Positions 17,202-25,049 of a stretch of 45,504 nucleotides of DNA are shown one piece after another. Origin of the DNA: Pseudomonadota bacterium (GTDB lineage: Bacteria; Pseudomonadota; Alphaproteobacteria; Sphingomonadales; Sphingomonadaceae); contig JAEZHP010000049.1 in the NCBI GenBank assembly GCA_023416515.1, positions 1 to 45,504 of the forward strand, written 5' to 3'. The stretch's first letter is position 1, and every line of letters starts with the position of its first letter. A model generated the notes under the pieces. The model searched no databases. It was not told the origin of the DNA and was given only the letters and a program-made list of their open reading frames with translations. Both the position numbers and the translations under genes were made by a program.

Positions 17202-18190
17202 GCGGCGACCGGAGCGAACGCCTCGGACAGCAGTCGGTAGGACTTCAGCCTCGCCTTATGATCGAAGATCTGGCTGGTGATCATCAGCTCGTCGGCACCC
17301 GTGCGGGCGACGAAATCCTCGACCTGAGCGCGCACCTTGTCCGGGCTCCCGATCGCCGAGCAGGACAGGACATTGTCGACCATTGCGCGTTCCCCCGGCC
17401 CGAGCGTGTCGAGATAACCTGCGACCGGCGGCTTGAGCTTGCCGGGATTGCCGGTGCGAAGGGCGACGAAGGTCTGCTGCATCGATGTCGCGAGCAGCTC
17501 CGCCTCTTCGTCCGTGTCCGCGGCGAAGACATTGTAGCCGAGCATGACATAAGGCTCGGCCAGCTGCGCCGACGGCTGGAATGTCGAACGATAGACTTGG
17601 ATCGCCTGAATCATCGCGTCGGGTGCGAAGTGAGAGGCAAAGGCGTAGGGCAGGCCGAGCATCGCCGCGAGCTGCGCGCCGAACAGGCTTGAGCCCAAAA
17701 TCCAGATCGGCACGTCGAGGCCTTCGCCCGGGATGGCGCGGACCCTGCGCGGCTCGGACGGCTGGAAATATTCCATTAGCTCGACGACGTCGTTGGGAAA
17801 CTGGTTGGCGTCGGTCGCGAGGTTGCGGCGAAGCGCCCGCGCGGCGGCCTGGTCGGTGCCGGGTGCCCGGCCGAGGCCGAGATCGATCCGGCCGGGATGG
17901 AGCGCAGCGAGAGTTCCGAACTGCTCGGCGACCTGGAGCGGCGACCAGTTGGGAAGCATGATCCCGCCAGCACCGATTCGGATCGTTGAGGTGCCTTCGG
18001 CGACATAAGCGAGGCAGATGGCGGTCGCGGCGCTGGCGACACCCGGCATCGAGTGGTGCTCGGCCATCCAGAAACGGTTGAAGCCGAGCGCCTCGGCATG
18101 GACGGCGAGATCGCGCGAGTTGCGCAGCGACGTGCCGGCGTCGCTTCCTTCGGCGACGGGCGCGAGATCGAGAACTGAGAAAGGTACCAT
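17198..18190 (-). CDS. LLM-class flavin-dependent oxidoreductase (YhbW-like)
   Basis: A 330-residue bacterial luciferase-like TIM-barrel enzyme using FMN or F420. MVPFSVLDLAPVAEG at the start, FNRFWMAEHHSMPGVASAATA (about 37-57), IRIGAGGIMLPNW and GRIDLGLGRAPGTD match the YhbW/MsnO8 subgroup. ATG at 18190 is used, since an upstream extension would overlap the preceding gene. It follows the probable GT-C gene by only 5 bases, so it is probably the fourth gene of the left-facing glycolipid operon. A member of this family in such an operon is unexpected; it may just be co-transcribed. The 3' end overlaps the convergent aldehyde dehydrogenase by 4 bases. Confidence 0.9.
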   Translation of the reverse strand: MVPFSVLDLAPVAEGSDAGTSLRNSRDLAVHAEALGFNRFWMAEHHSMPGVASAATAICLAYVAEGTSTIRIGAGGIMLPNWSPLQVAEQFGTLAALHPGRIDLGLGRAPGTDQAAARALRRNLATDANQFPNDVVELMEYFQPSEPRRVRAIPGEGLDVPIWILGSSLFGAQLAAMLGLPYAFASHFAPDAMIQAIQVYRSTFQPSAQLAEPYVMLGYNVFAADTDEEAELLATSMQQTFVALRTGNPGKLKPPVAGYLDTLGPGERAMVDNVLSCSAIGSPDKVRAQVEDFVARTGADELMITSQIFDHKARLKSYRLLSEAFAPVAA

Positions 18191-18195
18191 GGCCC

Positions 18196-19899
18196 CTATA
18201 TGGGGCTGCCGTTCCCGCTTTCGAGGCAGTGCGCGTCGAGCAGGACCAGTTCGCCGCGGTGAAGGGTGCATCCGCCGGCGCGCTGCTGGAGCACGGAAGG
18301 CCGGCGCCGGAGCATGGCCTGGGCCTCGGCGAACGCCTCGGGGACAACCGTATTCCAGCGCTCCGGCAGGACTCCGCTTTCGACGAGCGCGCGGTCGACC
18401 ACGATCACGTCGACGCTGTAGCGCCGCGCATAGTCCGCAAGGGCGGCGGGGTCCGGGCTTGAGACCGCGGCGAGACTGGCCTCCAGCCGCTGCTCGAGCG
18501 GGCCGAAATAGCCCTTATGATAGGGGATCGAATGCTCGATCGTCGCCAGCGTGTCCTCGCCGGTCAGCGCGGGGATGAAGTCGAGCTCGTCGCTGACCCC
18601 TCCGACCACCGACCCCTCGGGGAGAGAAGCGATAAGCTTCAGGGCTTCGGGATCGGCCGGCCGGTTGAAGCCTGGCAGCGGGGTGGCGTACGAGCCGAGC
18701 AGGAACAGCCCGGTCAGGCTGCCGACGATCGCGAGCCCCTTGCGCCGGCCCTCGGTGACCCAGCGGTCGAGAAGCAGCCCGAGCATCTGCCCGATGGCGA
18801 GGAATTCGAGGATCGAAAGCGTGCGCTGAGTGAACCGGCTCGGCAGGTGAAGGTTGAACGCCACCGCAAGCGCGACGAGGTACCAGGCCACGCCCGCGAC
18901 GATCACCCACACATAGACAAGGTCGCCGGGCTCCTCGTCGGGCTGGTAGCGGGTGCGCCGGACCGCGGCCCAGGCGAGGATCAGCATCGGCACGAGCAGC
19001 AGGATGTTAGGGACAACCGCCCAGCGGGTGGACCAGCACGGCACGATCTCCGGCAACACGCCCATCCGCGCCGAGCAGAGATAATCGATTTTCCCGTCGA
19101 GACCGACGATCGTGCTTCGGCCCTGGGGAGTCCCGAGGTTCGGCATGGCCAGCGCTTCGCCGACGGTGAGCGAGGGCTCCCAGCGATCCGCGGAGTCGGC
19201 GAGGGGCAGAGCGGCGAGCAGAACCGCGGCGGCGGCGAGGCCGCCCAGCAGCCAGGACCGAAGCCCGAAGTCGATTTGGAACGGCCGCCAGCCGATCCGC
19301 GACAGCCCGATCATGGTGACTCCGACGATTGCCGTGCTCGGGTAAAGGAGTCCGAGCACGAACAGCGCCGGGACCATGGTCGTCGCGCGATTGCGAAGCA
19401 GGCCGTCGAGGAAGAGCAGGAACAGCGGGGCCGAGAAGGCACGGGGCGTGGCGCTGTAGATCGAATCCTCGTGGATGAGGAAGCCGATGACGAGCCCCGA
19501 CGCGACGAAGGCCGCGAGCGGCCGCTTGCTCATCAGCATCGCCACCCGCCAAGCAATCCAGGTGGAAAAGGCGAGAAGGAAGAGCGGCAGGATCCGGGCG
19601 AATATGGTCGGTGTCAGGCCGATCGCTTCAGCAGCGGCGTAGATCGCCCGGTAGAATGGCGGGCATACCGACTGCCAGTAATCGGCGATGAGGTCGCCCT
19701 GCATCGCCGCGGAGTCGCCGAGGCGGCTCATCCAGGCGAGGAACTGGCGCGCATCGTCCTGGATGGTGAACGGGGCATAGGTGAGCGTGCCCGGCTCGAA
19801 GAAGGCGAGATAGGTGTAGATCAGCGCGGTGACGGCGGTGAGGGCGTAGAGCAGGCCACGCCACGATCTCTCGTCGGAGAGCTGGAACATCGTCCTCAT
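18196..19899 (-). CDS. Polytopic membrane protein, probable GT-C glycosyltransferase
   Basis: A 567-residue integral membrane protein with roughly ten hydrophobic helices followed by a soluble C-terminal domain of about 130 residues. ATG at 19899 makes an ATGA overlap with the upstream stop; MFQL at 19890 is an alternative. The first extracytoplasmic loop, FEPGTLTYAPFTIQDDARQF, contains an acidic pair (Asp48-Asp49), as expected for the metal or acceptor site of GT-C enzymes. Its operon partner is a GT2 of the polyprenyl-phosphate-sugar synthase type, which would supply the donor. I do not recognise a named family. The GT-C assignment is inference from topology, loop acids and neighbours. Confidence 0.6.
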   Translation of the reverse strand: MRTMFQLSDERSWRGLLYALTAVTALIYTYLAFFEPGTLTYAPFTIQDDARQFLAWMSRLGDSAAMQGDLIADYWQSVCPPFYRAIYAAAEAIGLTPTIFARILPLFLLAFSTWIAWRVAMLMSKRPLAAFVASGLVIGFLIHEDSIYSATPRAFSAPLFLLFLDGLLRNRATTMVPALFVLGLLYPSTAIVGVTMIGLSRIGWRPFQIDFGLRSWLLGGLAAAAVLLAALPLADSADRWEPSLTVGEALAMPNLGTPQGRSTIVGLDGKIDYLCSARMGVLPEIVPCWSTRWAVVPNILLLVPMLILAWAAVRRTRYQPDEEPGDLVYVWVIVAGVAWYLVALAVAFNLHLPSRFTQRTLSILEFLAIGQMLGLLLDRWVTEGRRKGLAIVGSLTGLFLLGSYATPLPGFNRPADPEALKLIASLPEGSVVGGVSDELDFIPALTGEDTLATIEHSIPYHKGYFGPLEQRLEASLAAVSSPDPAALADYARRYSVDVIVVDRALVESGVLPERWNTVVPEAFAEAQAMLRRRPSVLQQRAGGCTLHRGELVLLDAHCLESGNGSPI

Positions 19900-20831
19900 G
19901 CGCCTTGCTTGCCCTTGCGGTCGAGATAGTCGCCCATGAAAGGCAGGCCGGCGAGGGCGGGGAGGAGGTAGCGCAGGGTCGCGAGGACTCCGAGCACGGC
20001 CGCCTGGCCCGGCGTCAGGAACTCCCGATAGAGGAACAGGATGGCGGCGTCCCGGGTGCCGATGCCGGCCATGGTGAAGGGGAGGAGGCCCGCGAGGATT
20101 GCAAGCGTCGCGAAGGCCATATTGTCGAGGAAGGGCACCGGGGCGAGCGCCTGAGCGAACAGCCAGAATTGAGCGAGATGGCCGCCCCATATGGCGAGCG
20201 ACACCGCGACGACCTTGAGCGCTCGGCTCGGCTCCGCCCACAACCATTGGGTGCCCGCCTGCCATTCGTCGGCGAAGCCGGTGATCCAGCGGCCGGTCTT
20301 GCCTGGAGCCCAGCGGCCGATCAGCGTGATCGTCCGCAAGGCGAGCTTTACCGGCGACAGCAAGACGACCAGCATCGCGAGGAGGGTGGCGACGCCCATG
20401 GCCGCGAGCAGATAGACCGGCTCGCCGAATCCGACCCACATCAGCGCGAGCACTCCCCAGAAAAGCAGTGCAGCCATGTCGAGCGAGCGCTCCATCACGA
20501 CCAGCGCGACGGCGAGCTTGGTGCCGAAACCGTGGCGGCCAGTGAGCACGACTCCCTTGGCAACGTCGCCCATCTTGGACGGCAGGACGAGGTTGAGCGT
20601 CGAGGCCCCTAGGATCAGTCGGGTGGCCGAGCCGAGGCTGATCGGAGAGCGCGACAGCATGCGCAGGCGCTGGGCCGTGACCACGGTCAGCGGAACGACC
20701 GTCGCGAGGCCCGCGGCCAGCCACCAGGGATTGGCGGCGGCGGTGGCGGCGAGAATCGCGTCGAGGTCGACCTGCCACCAGATGACGGCCAGCAGGGCGA
20801 GGCTGACCAGCAGCCCGATCGCTTTCTTCAT
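19896..20831 (-). CDS. Flippase-like UPF0104 / LPG-synthase-type membrane protein
   Basis: A 311-residue membrane protein of the lysylphosphatidylglycerol synthase transmembrane family (UPF0104, AglD-like). About seven or eight helices are visible. Family signatures include QRLRMLSR near residue 54, GASTLNLVLPSKMGDVAKGVVL (about 74-95) and the late GIGTRDAAILFLYREFLTPGQAA. The family is linked to transfer or flipping of lipid-linked intermediates, usually next to glycosyltransferases. It is so here: it starts 4 bases after the GT2 stop and overlaps the next gene. No aminoacyl-transferase domain is present, so it is not MprF. Confidence 0.85.
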   Translation of the reverse strand: MKKAIGLLVSLALLAVIWWQVDLDAILAATAAANPWWLAAGLATVVPLTVVTAQRLRMLSRSPISLGSATRLILGASTLNLVLPSKMGDVAKGVVLTGRHGFGTKLAVALVVMERSLDMAALLFWGVLALMWVGFGEPVYLLAAMGVATLLAMLVVLLSPVKLALRTITLIGRWAPGKTGRWITGFADEWQAGTQWLWAEPSRALKVVAVSLAIWGGHLAQFWLFAQALAPVPFLDNMAFATLAILAGLLPFTMAGIGTRDAAILFLYREFLTPGQAAVLGVLATLRYLLPALAGLPFMGDYLDRKGKQGA

Positions 20832-20835
20832 GGGG

Positions 20836-21864
20836 CTAACGTGGCGGAGCGCCCATGATGCGGCCTGGCGGCCCCACGTCGGGCTGGCCGGCGCCGCGCT
20901 CGCGCAGAAGCCGTGCCGCGGTATCGCGCGCGGCGCGATCCTGGCGGTGCATATACTGGATGTCCTGCAACAGGCGCCGGTTGATCGCGAACAGCTCGCC
21001 CAAGAGGCCCGCGACCCAGAACAAGAGGCCGGTGATCAACAGCACCGCGGCGGCGACCAGGCTCGGCACGTGCGCTCGGTCGGTCCCTCCGAAATAGAGG
21101 ATCAGCCAGCGCATGGTCAGGATGAGGCCGAGGAGGCCGGGGATGAGCCCGAGAAGGAAGAAGGTCTTGCCCGGCTTGTAGACGAAGAAGGCCTTGAGGA
21201 TCGACGACATCGAGCGGCGGACATAGTCGCCGATCGACTTGACCAGCCGCGACGGCCGGGTCTCGCCGTTCACCCGGATCGGCACTGAGACGATGCGGAA
21301 GTCGCTGAGGCCCGCCTGGATGATCGATTCCAGGGTGTAGGTGTAGCTGTCGAAGACGTTGATCCTGAGCGCAACGTCGCGGTGGAGGGCGCGGAAGCCG
21401 CTCGGGGCGTCGGCGACATCTGTTCGCGACACGATCTGCACGACCCGGCTTCCGAGGCGCTGGAGGAAGCGCTTGGTCCTGCTGAAATGCTCGATGTCCG
21501 GGATCGGCCGGGCGCCGATGACATATTGAGCCTCGCGGTCCAGGATCGGCTGGATCAGCTTGGGGATGTCGTCCGCATTATACTGGTTGTCGGCGTCGGT
21601 GTTGACGATGATGTCGGCACCTTCGGCAAGCGCTCGGTGGAGCCCGGCCATGAAACCGTGCGCCAGGCCCATGTTGACCGGCAGGTCGACGATATGATCG
21701 ACCCCATGCGCACGGGCGACCTCGACCGTACGGTCCTTGCTGCCATCGTTGATGATCAGCCACTCGACGACATCGACCCCAGGAACCTCGCGCGGCAGGC
21801 ATGCAAGCGCCTCGGGAAGCGACTCCTCCTCGTTGTAGCAGGGGATCTGGATGATGAGCTTCAT
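20836..21864 (-). CDS. GT2 glycosyltransferase with C-terminal membrane helices (polyprenyl-P-sugar synthase type)
   Basis: A 342-residue family 2 glycosyltransferase. IIQIPCYNEEESLP (4-17) is the N-terminal nucleotide-sugar site, NTDADNQY contains the DxD (90-92), and PSGFRALHRD lies in the acceptor region. Two hydrophobic segments follow (about 240-265 and 275-300), as in GtrB/DPM1-type enzymes that move a sugar from a nucleotide to polyprenyl phosphate. It is the first gene of a tight left-facing operon whose next members look like a flippase and a GT-C enzyme, a standard lipid-linked-sugar arrangement. Sugar identity cannot be read. Confidence 0.9.
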   Translation of the reverse strand: MKLIIQIPCYNEEESLPEALACLPREVPGVDVVEWLIINDGSKDRTVEVARAHGVDHIVDLPVNMGLAHGFMAGLHRALAEGADIIVNTDADNQYNADDIPKLIQPILDREAQYVIGARPIPDIEHFSRTKRFLQRLGSRVVQIVSRTDVADAPSGFRALHRDVALRINVFDSYTYTLESIIQAGLSDFRIVSVPIRVNGETRPSRLVKSIGDYVRRSMSSILKAFFVYKPGKTFFLLGLIPGLLGLILTMRWLILYFGGTDRAHVPSLVAAAVLLITGLLFWVAGLLGELFAINRRLLQDIQYMHRQDRAARDTAARLLRERGAGQPDVGPPGRIMGAPPR

Positions 21865-21997
21865 CGGGAGGATTGGTCGCTTGCGAGGTTGAGAATTGAG
21901 CGCGAGCTATCGCCCGCCCCGCGCCGCTGTCCAATCAAAAAGTTGCCGGGAGGGGCGCAGCCGCTCTAGACGCGCCGGCAGCCAGCGGAGTCCTGCC

Positions 21998-23359
21998 ATT
22001 ACAATCGAGGTTCAAAATAGGGTCGCCGAGCGGCTTGAGCGCAAGGTCGTCCGGCCGGGCATTTGCGTCGGCTGCGGTGCCTGCGTCGCCCTCGACCGAA
22101 CCGGCGGCTCGCGCATGGAGCGGACGCCGCGCGGGCCGCAGCCCGTCTATGCGCCGGGCGCGGACCTGCCCGAGCTCGCCTGGGAAGCGTGCCCGGGCAA
22201 GGGCGTCGACTACCCGAAGCTCTACATCGACCACTATGGTCGGCTTCCGGACAGCTGGCTGGTCGGCAACATCGTCGCCACCCGCACGGGCCACGCCGCA
22301 GACCCGGCGATCCGAGCAGTCGGCGCTTCGGGCGGGGTAACCACCGCGGTGCTCATCCACCTGCTCGAGTGCGGGCTCATCGACGGCGCCATCGTGGTTC
22401 GCCAGGGCGTCCCCGAGCCGCTCGAGGCCAGCGCGGTGATCGCCACGAGCCGCGACGAGATCATCGCCGCGGCTCAGTCGGTCTATATCCCCGTGTCGGT
22501 GCTCGACATCCTGCCTCGGCTCGAGCCGGGCAAGCGCTATGCGATGACCCTCGTGCCGGAGCAGGCGGCAGCGCTTCGGCGGCTTCAGGCCTCGGGCCAC
22601 CCGAAGGCGCAGCAGATCGAATATGTGCTCGGACCCTATACGGGCACCGCGCTCTATCCGGCGGCGATCGACAATTTCCTGCGCTCGCATGGCGTGAAGA
22701 GGAACGATCCGGTCACCAGCCTCGAATGGCGCGCGGGCGAATGGCCGGGCTATCTCGAGATCCGCACCAAGAGCGGCAAGGTGCTTCGGTCGAAGAAGGT
22801 CTATTACAACTTCCTCATCCCCTTCTTCGTCACCCGAGCCAGCCTGCAGAGCATGGATTTCGCCAACGAGTTTTGCGACCTGTCGGTCGGCGACGCCTGG
22901 TCGCCGAAGTTCGAGGCTGAGGGGGGCGGCCATTCGGTGGCGGTCACTCGGAGCGCTAAGATGGAGGCGGTGATCACTGAAATGGTTGCCGCCGGTCAGC
23001 TCGCTCTGGAGCCTGAGGACAACCTCAAGGCGACCGAGATGCACGGCCACATGATCGACTTCAAGAAACGCGGCGGCCACATCCGCAACACATGGCGGCG
23101 GCGCTGGGGCCGCGCCGCGCCGGATTATGGCATGCGGCCGGAGCATGTGCCGGCGTCGCGCAAGGCGGTCGAGTTCGCCATCTCCAGCCTGTTCGTCGTC
23201 GGCGGCACCGGCCTCGCCCGCGGCGTGCTCCGACTGATCCCCGAGAAGGTGATCGGGCCGGTGTTCAACAAGCTGCGCCTGTCCTGGAAGAACCTCAGCA
23301 AGCCGACCAAGCGCAAGGGCCTGGCCGACTTCAAGATGATCGTCGACGAGCGCGAGTGA
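21998..23359 (+). CDS. Coenzyme F420 hydrogenase/dehydrogenase beta-subunit-like Fe-S protein
   Basis: About 453 residues of the FrhB/FdhB C-terminal family, flavin and 4Fe-4S proteins often found in polysaccharide loci. A cluster motif CVGCGAC (Cys23, 26, 29) with EACPGKG (Cys65) should bind one 4Fe-4S. GASGGVTTAVLIHLLE (about 108-123) and CDLSVGDAWSP are family marks. The start is unusual. Between the Cys motif and the upstream TTG at 21896 there is no ATG, GTG or TTG, yet ATT at 21998 has GGAG 7 bases upstream. TTG 21896 also has GAGG at good spacing, but its extra 34 residues look noncoding. The next gene overlaps by GTGA. Substrate unknown; F420 use is not implied. Confidence 0.85.
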   Translation: MTIEVQNRVAERLERKVVRPGICVGCGACVALDRTGGSRMERTPRGPQPVYAPGADLPELAWEACPGKGVDYPKLYIDHYGRLPDSWLVGNIVATRTGHAADPAIRAVGASGGVTTAVLIHLLECGLIDGAIVVRQGVPEPLEASAVIATSRDEIIAAAQSVYIPVSVLDILPRLEPGKRYAMTLVPEQAAALRRLQASGHPKAQQIEYVLGPYTGTALYPAAIDNFLRSHGVKRNDPVTSLEWRAGEWPGYLEIRTKSGKVLRSKKVYYNFLIPFFVTRASLQSMDFANEFCDLSVGDAWSPKFEAEGGGHSVAVTRSAKMEAVITEMVAAGQLALEPEDNLKATEMHGHMIDFKKRGGHIRNTWRRRWGRAAPDYGMRPEHVPASRKAVEFAISSLFVVGGTGLARGVLRLIPEKVIGPVFNKLRLSWKNLSKPTKRKGLADFKMIVDERE

Positions 23360-24954
23360 GCGGGCTCGACCTCCACACGCCGCTTGAGCGGCTCGCCCGG
23401 AGCTGGGCGCCGCGCGTCCTGACGCAGCTGTGCCGCGATGCGACCTCGCCGCTCTACGGCTGCGCGGACCGCAACTGGTGGCATTACAAGATCAGGGACT
23501 TTCCCTCGATCATCCTCCAGCAGGCCGGCTACGCCATGCATCTCGCGGGCCAGCACCCGGCGTGGAGCGCGGACGCAGCGGCGCTGGACGCGGTGGCCGC
23601 GGGGAGCGCGCGCTTCTGGAATGAGCGGGCGAAGAAGCACTACGCCTTCGAGGAATATTATCCCTGGGAGCAGGGCTATCCGCCGCTCGCCTTCTCCACG
23701 CTGGCGATGGCCAAGCTCGCTGCGACTGGGGTCGTACCGGTCGAGGAGATCCGCCCCGGGCTGCTCGTCGCGGCGCGGCAACTGCGCAGCCGTCTCGAGG
23801 AGAAAGCCGGCAACCAGCAGGTCGCCGGCCTCGCCGCTCTCGGCTGGATCGGCAAGGTGCTGCCGGCCGACGCCGATCCCGCCGCTTTCGCACGTCAGAA
23901 GAGGCGCACGCTCGCGCTCCAGCATGACGAAGGCTGGTACTGGGAATATGACGGCCCCGACCTCGGCTATCTCGCCGTTACGATCGACTGCCTGTGGGAC
24001 CTCTACGATGCCACCGGCGACCAGGATTTCCGCGTCAGCATCGCCCGCGCGCTGAGCTTCACCGCCGAGTTCCTGGCCGCATCGCCCGGCGGCGTGGGGC
24101 AGCATAACAGCCGCAACACCGATTATCTCGTGCCCTACGGAATCGTCCGCTCGGCCCTGGAAGGCGAGGGGGCAGAGAGGCGTGACGCGACCCTTATCGC
24201 GGGCTCGGCATTCGCCGGCGCGGACCGGCCCGACCACTTCTTCGCCGCCGTCGATGACCGCTACATCTGCCATTATATCGGTCAGTCGGTGTTCCGCGCG
24301 CTCCTGCTGCTGCGCGACCGCCAGCTTGAAACAATCCGGCCCGCGCCACCCCAGCCACGCCTGATCCCCGGCAGCGGCCATTATCTCGAGCCGAGCCTCG
24401 TCGTGTCGTGCCGCAAGGGCGGCATCCTCACTGTCACTCGGGGCGAGGCGGAGGCGAGCGACTTCGGCTGGATCGTCGAGCGCGGCGACAAGCAATATGT
24501 CAGCCACTGGTGGAGCGACGCTTGGCGCTTCACGCAAGAGGCGGACGCAATCACCGTCGAAGGTGAGCTGTTCCCGCACAAGGAGCGGCTGTCGACGCCG
24601 CCGAAGCACATGGTGCTGCGCGTGCTGAGCTTCGTGCTCGGCCGCCGACTTACCGCGCTCCTCAAGCGGGTGTTGATCTTCAAGCGCGGCGGGACCGGGC
24701 TCGGTTTCGTCCGCCGCATCTCTTGGAACTCGCAGGGTGTCGAGATCCAGGACCGCATCACCGGCCTTCGGTCGTCCGATCGCCTCGTTCGCGCCCCGCG
24801 CGCCTCGAAGCGCCATGTCGCAAGCGCCGACAGCTTCCACCCGCAGGACCTCGCGTTGGAGCGCGGTTTCGTCCGTGAAGAGGAGCGTGCCGAGGCGGGC
24901 GGCGAGGTCCGGATCGTCACCCGGCTGCGTACAATTGCGCCGTCAGGCCGCTAA
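23356..24954 (+). CDS. Putative alpha/alpha-toroid (heparinase II/III-like) protein of a glycan locus
   Basis: A 532-residue soluble protein starting with GTG in a GTGA overlap with the Fe-S protein stop. I do not recognise a named family firmly. The N-terminal two thirds is helix-rich with repeated Trp/Tyr-rich hairpins (NWWHYKIRDFPS, EEYYPWEQGYPPLAFS, GWYWEYDGPDLGY, QHNSRNTDYLVPYG). This pattern is typical of alpha/alpha-toroid glycan-active enzymes. A predicted beta-rich C-terminal third follows (from about residue 350). This two-domain plan matches heparinase II/III-type lyases. No signal peptide is visible, so it may work in the cytoplasm or be scaffold-like. Coupling to the Fe-S protein suggests a shared pathway. 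Confidence 0.6.
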   Translation: MSGLDLHTPLERLARSWAPRVLTQLCRDATSPLYGCADRNWWHYKIRDFPSIILQQAGYAMHLAGQHPAWSADAAALDAVAAGSARFWNERAKKHYAFEEYYPWEQGYPPLAFSTLAMAKLAATGVVPVEEIRPGLLVAARQLRSRLEEKAGNQQVAGLAALGWIGKVLPADADPAAFARQKRRTLALQHDEGWYWEYDGPDLGYLAVTIDCLWDLYDATGDQDFRVSIARALSFTAEFLAASPGGVGQHNSRNTDYLVPYGIVRSALEGEGAERRDATLIAGSAFAGADRPDHFFAAVDDRYICHYIGQSVFRALLLLRDRQLETIRPAPPQPRLIPGSGHYLEPSLVVSCRKGGILTVTRGEAEASDFGWIVERGDKQYVSHWWSDAWRFTQEADAITVEGELFPHKERLSTPPKHMVLRVLSFVLGRRLTALLKRVLIFKRGGTGLGFVRRISWNSQGVEIQDRITGLRSSDRLVRAPRASKRHVASADSFHPQDLALERGFVREEERAEAGGEVRIVTRLRTIAPSGR

Positions 24955-24994
24955 GCCGCCATTTTTCTGCCGCGTGAGTCCCCTACATGAATCG

Positions 24995-25019
24995 GGAACG
25001 TTGCTTTGACCCTGCCGTT
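24995..25019 (+). promoter_or_regulatory. EcfG (general stress response) promoter
   Basis: GGAAC (24995-24999), 16 bases, then CGTT (25016-25019): an exact match to the alphaproteobacterial EcfG consensus GGAAC-N16/17-CGTT. It lies 30 bases upstream of the GT4 start and inside what would be coding if an upstream ATG at 24987 were used, which supports the start at 25050. CCTGCC/GGCAGG around the CGTT also forms a small perfect hairpin (25011-25025). Confidence 0.75.
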
Positions 25020-25049
25020 GGCAGGTGCGGCGCAGGAGGCGTCGGACGA

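Noticed and set aside
18196..20778. An 860-codon frame joining the GT-C-like gene to upstream sequence
   Set aside because: The upstream part is out of frame with the recognisable UPF0104 gene and is Arg/Pro-rich. An ATGA overlap gives the true start at 19899.
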